DNA of 6,258 nt, from contig JAGWSK010000505.1 in assembly GCA_028869355.1 (NCBI GenBank), forward strand, positions 1 through 6,258, read 5' to 3'. A program made the translations under genes and the position numbers. Numbering within the stretch: position 1 is the first letter of the stretch; each line of letters opens with the position of its first letter. Under the pieces are notes generated by a model. The model searched no databases. It was not told the origin of the DNA and worked only from the letters and a program-made list of their open reading frames with translations. Origin of the DNA: Alphaproteobacteria bacterium (lineage in GTDB: Bacteria > Pseudomonadota > Alphaproteobacteria > Micropepsales > Micropepsaceae). Below are positions 1 through 6,258 of this stretch, one piece after another.

Positions 1-1
1 C

Positions 2-1840
<1,839 letters not shown>

Positions 1841-1854
1841 CCTCTTTCCAGAGG
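1841..1854 (+). other. Small hairpin right after the katG stop
   Basis: CCTCT (1841-1845), loop TTCC, AGAGG (1850-1854) form a perfect 5-bp stem directly after the katG TGA. No T-run follows, so it is not a convincing intrinsic terminator. It may be a mild processing or pausing structure, or chance. It does not argue strongly against katG and the next gene sharing a transcript. Confidence 0.25.
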
Positions 1855-1921
1855 GCAAGACTCCGTCCGTATACACCGGGCGCGCTTCGATTTTGCCTGG
1901 ACCCGAACGACGTGGCCCAAA

Positions 1922-2515
1922 ATGCCAGTCCGCGAACACCGAATCACCGCTGCAGATTTGCTTCCGCCCGACATCTATGCCGGAGAACGCGACGCTCGCC
2001 GGCGCGCATTGATTCCGGTTAAGCGCGACCGGCGCATGGAAGTCGGGCCGTTCGTCACTTTTTATTTCGAAAATTTCGCCACGATGCTGGCCCAGGTGCA
2101 GGAGATGCTGCACATCGAGCGCGGCGGCGAAGCACAGATCGCCGGCGAATTGGAAACCTATAACCCGCTGATCCCCCACGGATCGGAACTGATCGCAACC
2201 ATGATGATCGAAATCGACGAGCCGGCACGCCGGGCGGCAACGCTGTTGAAGCTCGGCGGAATCGAGGAACGCGTCTGGATGCAAATCGGGCCGGAACGGA
2301 TCGCGGCAAGCCCGGCGGATTATGCCGACCACACCACACCGGACGGCAAGACTTCATCAGTACACTGGCTACGGTTCAGGTTCACGCGTGGGCAAATCGA
2401 GCGGTTCCGGAATCCGGCAGAACCGGTCGTACTCGGAATCAATCACGAAAATTACGGTCACATGGCAACCGTGGGCGCCGGCAAGCGCGCCGAACTGGCG
2501 AAGGACTTCGACTGA
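1922..2515 (+). CDS. DUF3501 family protein
   Basis: A complete 197-residue soluble protein with no signal peptide or membrane span. It matches my knowledge of the DUF3501 family across its length: the N-terminal ITAADLLPPDIYAGERD (8-24), a basic stretch ending VGPFVTFYFEN (41-51), the conserved QVQEMLHIER (58-67), YNPLIPHGSEL (80-90), the RVWMQIG strand (117-123), KTSSVHWLRF (143-152) and the C-terminal GINHENYGH (172-180). Biochemical function is unknown. In many proteobacteria DUF3501 genes sit beside a rubrerythrin and a heterodisulfide-reductase-like Fe-S protein, a setting that points to peroxide or redox stress; here the neighbour is katG, 81 bases upstream on the same strand. No strong Shine-Dalgarno is visible before ATG 1922, but the next in-frame Met (residue 39) falls inside the conserved region, so 1922 is the sensible start. 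Translation may be weak or coupled to katG. Confidence 0.9.
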   Translation: MPVREHRITAADLLPPDIYAGERDARRRALIPVKRDRRMEVGPFVTFYFENFATMLAQVQEMLHIERGGEAQIAGELETYNPLIPHGSELIATMMIEIDEPARRAATLLKLGGIEERVWMQIGPERIAASPADYADHTTPDGKTSSVHWLRFRFTRGQIERFRNPAEPVVLGINHENYGHMATVGAGKRAELAKDFD

Positions 2516-2578
2516 TCATCCGCCTACGGTGGAACCGGTCCGCACAGCTTGCGTTTGCGAAACCAGGAGGGGGCACAC

Positions 2579-2593
2579 ATGGCAGGAGATTGA
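2579..2593 (+). other. Four-codon leader-like ORF with strong ribosome binding site
   Basis: AGGAGGGGG at 2565-2573 lies 5 bases before an ATG (2579) that encodes only Met-Ala-Gly-Asp before TGA at 2591-2593. That stop shares its A with the ATG of the next short frame (2593). A second AGGAG (2584-2588) sits inside this mini-ORF. It could be a coupled leader peptide or simply debris of an original longer start; the sequence cannot separate these. Confidence 0.2.
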
Positions 2594-2673
2594 TGATGGC
2601 CGAGACCACAGCCCGGCAACGCAAAACCGCCGGACGAGTGATGCATGAATACGCCGCCGCAAGGCATCGCTGA
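2593..2673 (+). pseudogene. Truncated DUF6496-like small basic protein
   Basis: The frame from ATG 2593 (or the adjacent ATG 2596) gives 26 residues, MMAETTARQRKTAGRVMHEY then AAARHR, before TGA at 2671-2673. An AGGAG sits 4-7 bases upstream, so initiation looks genuine. The run ARQRKTAGRVMHEY resembles the start of DUF6496-type proteins, small lysine-rich proteins of Rhizobiales and relatives whose N-terminus typically reads ...VMHEFKHGELKSG... The similarity stops exactly after MHEY; the expected glycine/lysine-rich core and the RKQAIAIALxEAG motif are absent from this frame. In the frame of position 2661 a faint K-A-S-L-R-S-E run might be a frameshifted remnant, but it is too short to trust. 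I read this as the 5' stub of a decayed gene. It could also be a real micropeptide or a chance match. The family assignment is from memory of the motif. Confidence 0.4.
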
Positions 2674-2702
2674 GAAGCGAGTAGAGAGAAGCGAGGAGCG
2701 AG
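2672..2702. repeat. Purine-rich short direct repeat
   Basis: GAGAAGCGAG occurs at 2672-2681 and again at 2686-2695 (14-base period), followed by a partial copy GAGCGAG at 2696-2702. The reverse complement has the ctcgct/ctcgctt look of the short 'TACTCGCTATTCGC' type intergenic repeats I associate with Bradyrhizobium-like genomes, but this copy is irregular. It lies at the point where the DUF6496-like frame breaks down. Confidence 0.4.
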
Positions 2703-2706
2703 ACAC

Positions 2707-2735
2707 AAAAAACAAAAATAGCGAAGCGCGGCTTC
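2707..2735 (-). terminator. Rho-independent terminator of the minus-strand operon
   Basis: Read on the minus strand, GAAGC (2735-2731), loop CGC, GCTTC (2727-2723) form a 5-bp stem followed after four bases (GCTA) by a T tract, TTTTTGTTTTTT (2718-2707). It lies about 65 bases past the stop of the small membrane-protein gene and would end the synthetase/small-protein transcript. The stem is short and the 4-base gap to the T tract is slightly unusual, but the T tract stands out strongly in this GC-rich sequence. Confidence 0.6.
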
Positions 2736-2740
2736 AGGCC

Positions 2741-2786
2741 CCCGCGCGCGAATCAGAAATTGCCAAGGGCGATTTCCGCGCGCGGG
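2741..2786. other. Long GC-rich bulged stem-loop between convergent transcripts
   Basis: CCCGCGCGCG (2741-2750) pairs perfectly with CGCGCGCGGG (2777-2786). After a 5-base bulge AATCA (2751-2755) the stem continues with GAAATTGCC (2756-2764) against GGCGATTTC (2768-2776), with a three-base loop AAG. That is 19 pairs in 46 bases, one of them a U-G wobble in plus-strand RNA (an A-C mismatch in minus-strand RNA). It begins 15 bases beyond the minus-strand stop at 2801. Likely roles are protection of the minus-strand mRNA 3' end, help to the terminator that follows, or a barrier to plus-strand transcription. Confidence 0.6.
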
Positions 2787-2800
2787 ATGCGGCCGTCGCG

Positions 2801-3025
2801 TTACGGTCCATGTTTGATGCGGTCGGGCGCGGGAATGCAGAACGGACCGAATTCGGATTCTTCGCAGCCATAGGCCTGGCCCGTCCAGCGGTCCAGCTTC
2901 CACGCGACATTGTTCCCGGAAATGGTGATGATGGTGTAGCGGCCGCTGTACATTGCAGCCGCGCTGGCAATCGCCGTTGCCACCACGATTGTCAACCCGA
3001 TGATCAGGACATTCACGGTGCGCAT
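2801..3025 (-). CDS. Small single-span membrane protein, function unknown
   Basis: A 74-residue protein with a short basic N-terminus (MRTVN), one hydrophobic helix at about residues 5-25 (VLIIGLTIVVATAIASAAA), and an outward-facing tail of about 48 residues. The tail reads SGRYTIITISGNN, then AWKLDRWTGQAYGC, then CIPAP, with two cysteines (54 and 63) that could form a disulfide in the periplasm. The 'RYxI ... W/R-LD-xx-TG-xx-xxC' pattern recalls a loose group of small Rhizobiales hypothetical proteins with one beta-rich repeat; I know no function for them. The helix could act as an anchor or a signal sequence (small residues SAAAMYS at its end). The gene starts 10 bases after the synthetase stop and has a good Shine-Dalgarno overlapping that stop, so it is very likely cotranscribed with it. 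The ATG at 3025 is supported by that site and by the hydrophobic N-terminus. Confidence 0.75.
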   Translation of the reverse strand: MRTVNVLIIGLTIVVATAIASAAAMYSGRYTIITISGNNVAWKLDRWTGQAYGCEESEFGPFCIPAPDRIKHGP

Positions 3026-3031
3026 CCTCTG

Positions 3032-3037
3032 CCCCTC
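3032..3037 (-). promoter_or_regulatory. Ribosome binding site of the 74-residue protein
   Basis: GAGGGG on the minus strand, 6 bases before ATG 3025. Its first two bases are the last two of the synthetase TGA stop (3038-3036), so termination on the upstream gene and initiation on this one happen at the same spot. This fixes the start and suggests translational coupling. Confidence 0.7.
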
Positions 3038-4829
3038 ACAGTTTTAGTCTTCCATTACAGATATCCCGGTACAGCTCCGGCGTCAGCGCGCGGTATTGGC
3101 CGGTCGCCGCGTCACGCACGAATAGCGGATCGCGGATGGTCCATGGATCGAAACCTTCCTGTTGCAGCTGGATCTTGCGTTGCTTGAATGTGCTTGTGGC
3201 CTCGATCTGCTTCTGGAACCGCAAGAACACGGGACGGGCAAAGAAGGGCAAATTGCTGTCCAGATATTCGGGGAAGCGGTCGAGATCGAACTTTTGCCCA
3301 GTGACCATAGACGCCATGCCGGCCTTACCCTCGGCGCCCGGGACTTCGACTCCGTAGACATTGGCTTCGCTGACGCCCGGAAATATTGAGAGCGCCTCTG
3401 CGACCTCAGAGGTAGCGACATTCTCGCCTTTCCAGCGGAAAGTGTCGCCGGTCCGGTCGATGAAGTAGAAGTAACCATGTTTGTCGCGCCGCATCAGATC
3501 GCCGGTGCGAAACCATGCGTCGTCTTTTTTGAATGCGTTGCGCAGGATTTTCCTTTCGGTGTCGGTGCGGCTGGTATAGCCGTCGAAGCGCGAGCGCGGA
3601 TCATTGGCGTCGATTTTACCGATCGCCTCACCGATTTCATCGCGATCGGTTTCGCGGCAGAATCCGTCCTCGCCGCGCACGACCTCGCCTTTTGCGATGT
3701 CGTATTTGACCAGCCGGACCTTGAGAACACCGCGCGCATACCAGGGGATGCGGCCGATGGCTCCGATCTTGCCGTCATAATTGATCAAGCCGACATTGCC
3801 TTCGGTCGCGCCGTAGAACTCCATGATGCGCGGAATTTGAAAGCGGCTCTGAAACCGGGCCCAAATCTCCGGCCGCAAGCCGTTGCCGACGGCGATGCGC
3901 AGTGAATGTTTGCGCTCATAGACATGCGTCGGCGCGTTCAAAAGGTACCGGCACAGCTCGCCGATATACTGGAACAGGGTTGGCCGGTATCGCCAACAGT
4001 CGTCCCAAAACTCGCCGGCGGAGAATTTGCCGCGGATGATCACCGATCCGCCGGCCAGAAAAGCCGGACCGAGCGCCGCGATCCCGCCGGCGGAGTGGTA
4101 GAGCGGCAGCACGTCATACATGCGATCCTGAGCGCTGCCGTTCACCGCGCCCTGAAACGCACTCATGATATGCAGCAGGCGCATATGGCTGATATTCGCG
4201 GCCTTGGGCAAACCGGTCGTTCCGGATGTGTAGATGTAAAAAGCCTTGTCACGGCAGAACACGTCCTCCCGCTCATTGGCCAGAAGCGCAGATCCGGACT
4301 GACGGGCGAGCGCAGCATCCAGATCTTCAAATCCACCCTTTGCACCACCGGTCAGCCACAACACGGGATGCGATTCCAGCCCGGCGATGGCCGTGGCATA
4401 GGCGTCGGTCAACTCGGCGCCGATGATCAGATGTTTCGCACCGGCCATTGCCAGCGAATGCGACAGTGGCTGACCGGCAAGGTGGGTGTTGACCAGCGCC
4501 ACGATGATGCCGCGCTTCACCAGACCGAGCCAGGCGATGATGTATTCCGGGCGATTGTCCATGAACAGAGTGACAACATCGCCCTTCTTCAGCCCGATAT
4601 CCCTGCTCCAGCGGGCATAGCGGTTGGCGGCTTCGTCCACTTCGGCCCACGTCAGCATCCGGTCCTGGTGGAACAAGGCAGGGCTTTGCGGTCTTCGCCG
4701 GGCCCAGCGCTCCGTCCATCGGGTGATCGAAAGTCTGGAATCGGGATGGACGTGCCGCGTCAGCATCAGGGTTCGCGCGATCGCGCTGGCATAGATTGCT
4801 TCGCGTGCGATTGCCCCAGTCAGGGCCAT
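3036..4829 (-). CDS. Long-/very-long-chain acyl-CoA synthetase (FATP / FadD6-like)
   Basis: A 597-residue adenylate-forming enzyme that activates fatty acids to acyl-CoA through an acyl-AMP intermediate. It belongs to the FATP/ACSVL branch (M. tuberculosis FadD6 has about this length), whose members can couple import to activation at the membrane. Motifs in order: P-loop YIYTSGTTGLPKAA (198-211); LPLYHSAG (241-248); FYGATEGN (338-345) for adenine and acyl binding; RTGD (441-444), whose Asp contacts the ATP ribose; the FATP-specific signature FRWKGENVATSEV (464-476); and STFKQRK (546-552), carrying the likely catalytic Lys549 of the mobile C-terminal domain. All key residues are present and the length is normal. 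ATG 4829 has a modest GGAG (4843-4840) 10 bases upstream and a plausible promoter behind it. The N-terminus (ALTGAIAREAIYASAIARTL) is weakly hydrophobic and could be a membrane-associating helix. It is the first gene of a two-gene operon, divergent from kup. Substrate chain length cannot be read from sequence. Confidence 0.93.
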   Translation of the reverse strand: MALTGAIAREAIYASAIARTLMLTRHVHPDSRLSITRWTERWARRRPQSPALFHQDRMLTWAEVDEAANRYARWSRDIGLKKGDVVTLFMDNRPEYIIAWLGLVKRGIIVALVNTHLAGQPLSHSLAMAGAKHLIIGAELTDAYATAIAGLESHPVLWLTGGAKGGFEDLDAALARQSGSALLANEREDVFCRDKAFYIYTSGTTGLPKAANISHMRLLHIMSAFQGAVNGSAQDRMYDVLPLYHSAGGIAALGPAFLAGGSVIIRGKFSAGEFWDDCWRYRPTLFQYIGELCRYLLNAPTHVYERKHSLRIAVGNGLRPEIWARFQSRFQIPRIMEFYGATEGNVGLINYDGKIGAIGRIPWYARGVLKVRLVKYDIAKGEVVRGEDGFCRETDRDEIGEAIGKIDANDPRSRFDGYTSRTDTERKILRNAFKKDDAWFRTGDLMRRDKHGYFYFIDRTGDTFRWKGENVATSEVAEALSIFPGVSEANVYGVEVPGAEGKAGMASMVTGQKFDLDRFPEYLDSNLPFFARPVFLRFQKQIEATSTFKQRKIQLQQEGFDPWTIRDPLFVRDAATGQYRALTPELYRDICNGRLKL

Positions 4830-4865
4830 GGCGCTGGCACTCCATCATAAACACCGGCGCAAAAC

Positions 4866-4893
4866 AGAATAGGTACAAGACCATTCCGGTCAA
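4866..4893 (-). promoter_or_regulatory. Sigma70-like promoter of the acyl-CoA synthetase operon
   Basis: On the minus strand TTGACC (4893-4888) and TATTCT (4871-4866) are separated by 16 bases. Transcription would start near 4859, giving a leader of about 30 bases before ATG 4829. The -35 box matches 5 of 6 consensus bases and the -10 box 4 of 6. Inference from sequence only. Confidence 0.5.
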
Positions 4894-4910
4894 GCGCAGG
4901 CGGGCAAAAT

Positions 4911-4924
4911 GTCTGTTTACAGAC
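4911..4924. promoter_or_regulatory. Perfect inverted repeat, probable operator
   Basis: GTCTGT-TT-ACAGAC: two perfect 6-base arms about a 2-base centre. It lies 17 bases upstream of the synthetase -35 box and about 130 bases upstream of kup, in the divergent intergenic region. Its size and symmetry fit a dimeric helix-turn-helix regulator (TetR or GntR type, for example), but no regulator gene is visible in the window. The position upstream of -35 would suit an activator, or a repressor acting on a second promoter. Confidence 0.45.
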
Positions 4925-4987
4925 GAACAAGTGTTTGCCGGGTTAATATGCGATCCGGCGCCGGCCCTCACCCCTTGAATTCTTGCC

Positions 4988-5016
4988 TTGTGACGATGGG
5001 CTCAGACGGCTAATTT
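4988..5016 (+). promoter_or_regulatory. Possible kup promoter
   Basis: TTGTGA (4988-4993) and TAATTT (5011-5016) are separated by exactly 17 bases and would start transcription near 5023, about 30 bases before the chosen kup start. Each box is only a partial consensus match, so this is a weak candidate. The first bases of the -10 box coincide with the in-frame TAA that bounds the kup reading frame. Confidence 0.3.
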
Positions 5017-5052
5017 CCGCCGCCCTTCACCCCAAAGAGTATTGCCAGCCGC

Positions 5053-6258
5053 GTGCCTGACCATATCCAGAACACCCGTCCGGCATCGGATGCGCTGGAA
5101 ACGCGTTTATCCGCCGTGAAAACTCTGCAGGATTCGGAAAGACCGGCCCGCCGGGGTGAACCTGTAGCGGCGCAAAATCCGGTCCGCCGCCAGGCCACGC
5201 TGACCCTGGCCGCGCTGGGGATCGTCTATGGCGATATCGGGACCAGTCCGCTCTACGCGTTCCGGGAATCGGTCCTGTCGGTGCAGGGCATGGCTGATCA
5301 GACCCGCGCCGTCCTTGGAGTCGTGTCGCTGATCCTGTGGTCCCTGATCATCGTCGTGACAGTCAAATATGTGATTTTCATCCTGCGGGCGGACAACAAT
5401 GGCGAGGGCGGTGTACTGGCGCTGTCGCAGCTTGCGCACCGCTCACCGGGGCTTGGCCGGCGAATGAAATCCGCCATCGTCATTGCCGGCGTGCTCGGGC
5501 TGGCACTGTTTTATGGCGATGGCCTTCTGACTCCGGCGATTTCCGTCCTGAGCGCGGTTGAGGGCATCGCGATTAATAATCACCAGCTACAACCGCTGGT
5601 ACTGCCGCTGACGGTTGCGATCATGATCGGATTGTTCCTGTTGCAGAATCGCGGTACAGCCCGCGTCGGCGGAATGTTTGGCCCGATCATGGTGATCTGG
5701 TTTGCCGTCCTCGGTTATGTCGGGTTCGTGTCAATCCTTCAGAAACCGTCCATCCTTTTGGGCATCAATCCCTGGTACGGAATTTCGCTGGTGGCCCGGA
5801 ACCCGACAATGGGTTTTTTCACTCTCGGCGTGGTGTTTCTCGCGGTCACCGGCGCTGAGGCGATGTATGCCGATATGGGGCATCTCGGGCGCCGCGCCAT
5901 ACGCATTGCCTGGCTGGCTCTGGTATTGCCGTCACTGATCCTGAACTATCTGGGACAAGGCGCTGTGATATTGCGCGACCCCAAAGCGGCCGACACCGCC
6001 TTCTTCTCCACGGTTCCTGCCTGGGCCCATTATCCCATGGTGTTGCTCGCGACCGTCGCCACCGTCATCGCCTCGCAGGCGGTGATATCCGGGGTCTTTT
6101 CCATCACCCAGCAGGCGGTCCAGCTGGGACAATTGCCGCGGATGGAAATCCGCCACACCTCGGCGACCGAGTACGGCCAGATTTATGTCCCGCGCGTCAA
6201 TTGGCTCCTCCTGTTTGGAACCGTGCTGATCGTGCTGATGTTCCGGTCTTCCGGAGCG
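5053..6258 (+). CDS. kup: Kup-family low-affinity potassium transporter (partial, C-terminus outside window)
   Basis: Inner-membrane K+ uptake protein, thought to be a K+/H+ symporter. The frame is open from 5014 (stop TAA 5011-5013) to the window end; 402 codons from GTG 5053 are present out of a usual 620-640. Family motifs from that start: GIVYGDIGTSPLYAF with GDIGTSPLY at 60-68 (K+ pathway); RADNNGEGG (112-120); FYGDGLLTP (153-161); TGAEAMYADMG (266-276); LNYLGQGA; VIASQAVISGVFS; and HTSATEYGQIYVP (368-380). About ten hydrophobic segments are visible of the family's twelve; the last helices and the cytosolic C-terminal domain are beyond the edge. No in-frame ATG precedes the first helix, so the start is a non-ATG codon: GTG 5053 (48 residues before LTLAALG) or GTG 5116 (about 27). 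Neither has a good Shine-Dalgarno; AAAGAG (5034-5039) is 13 bases before 5053. The hydrophilic N-terminal extension is typical of alphaproteobacterial Kup proteins. Confidence 0.95.
   Translation, partial: MPDHIQNTRPASDALETRLSAVKTLQDSERPARRGEPVAAQNPVRRQATLTLAALGIVYGDIGTSPLYAFRESVLSVQGMADQTRAVLGVVSLILWSLIIVVTVKYVIFILRADNNGEGGVLALSQLAHRSPGLGRRMKSAIVIAGVLGLALFYGDGLLTPAISVLSAVEGIAINNHQLQPLVLPLTVAIMIGLFLLQNRGTARVGGMFGPIMVIWFAVLGYVGFVSILQKPSILLGINPWYGISLVARNPTMGFFTLGVVFLAVTGAEAMYADMGHLGRRAIRIAWLALVLPSLILNYLGQGAVILRDPKAADTAFFSTVPAWAHYPMVLLATVATVIASQAVISGVFSITQQAVQLGQLPRMEIRHTSATEYGQIYVPRVNWLLLFGTVLIVLMFRSSGA

Noticed and set aside
1841..1921. A separate promoter or peroxide-regulator site ahead of the DUF3501 gene
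   Set aside because: I see no convincing -35/-10 pair and no Fur/PerR/Irr-like or OxyR-like palindrome in these 81 bases. The GTATAC at 1869-1874 is too short to mean anything.
2439..2903. Minus-strand open frame of 154 codons
   Set aside because: It runs antisense to the DUF3501 3' end and through the terminator and hairpin; composition is Arg/Pro/Cys-rich with no family resemblance.
2645..3187. Plus-strand open frame of 180 codons
   Set aside because: It overlaps the minus-strand 74-residue gene, its operon junction and the terminator. The product is low-complexity and unrecognisable, and no ribosome binding site supports it.
3477..4850. Two long plus-strand open frames (3477-3905 and 3906-4850)
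   Set aside because: Both are antisense to the well-supported acyl-CoA synthetase, whose motifs are complete, and neither shows a domain of its own.

Overview
The window is about 60% G+C by eye and carries five protein-coding genes, tightly packed and with high-GC codon choice. The gene set (bifunctional KatG, DUF3501, a FATP-type acyl-CoA synthetase, a small Rhizobiales-like membrane protein, Kup) and the style of the proteins suggest an alphaproteobacterium, probably order Rhizobiales/Hyphomicrobiales (Bradyrhizobium, Pseudolabrys or similar). That placement is a judgement from protein style, not from a marker gene.

Layout, left to right. (1) Positions 2-1840, + strand: the C-terminal five-sixths of catalase-peroxidase KatG, cut by the left edge. 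(2) Positions 1922-2515, + strand: a complete DUF3501 protein 81 bases after katG, probably in the same transcript. (3) Positions 2516-2800, no intact gene: a short well-initiated reading frame that looks like the broken start of a DUF6496-type small basic protein, a purine-rich direct repeat, a rho-independent terminator for the minus-strand transcript, and a long GC-rich bulged hairpin. (4) Positions 4829 to 2801, minus strand: a two-gene operon of a 597-residue long-chain/very-long-chain acyl-CoA synthetase (FATP/FadD6-like) and, 10 bases later, a 74-residue single-span membrane protein. (5) Positions 4830-5052: a divergent promoter region with a perfect 6+2+6 inverted repeat and a sigma70-like promoter for the synthetase. 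(6) Positions 5053-6258, + strand: the first about 400 residues of a Kup potassium transporter, running off the right edge.

Functionally the window is mostly housekeeping and stress physiology: peroxide detoxification (KatG, perhaps aided by the DUF3501 protein), fatty-acid uptake and activation, and potassium uptake. I found no mobile element, CRISPR array, tRNA or rRNA, and no convincing new multi-gene system. The points most worth a second look are the katG-DUF3501 pairing, the synthetase-small membrane protein coupling, the operator-like palindrome between the divergent genes, and the structured convergent intergenic region with its gene remnant.
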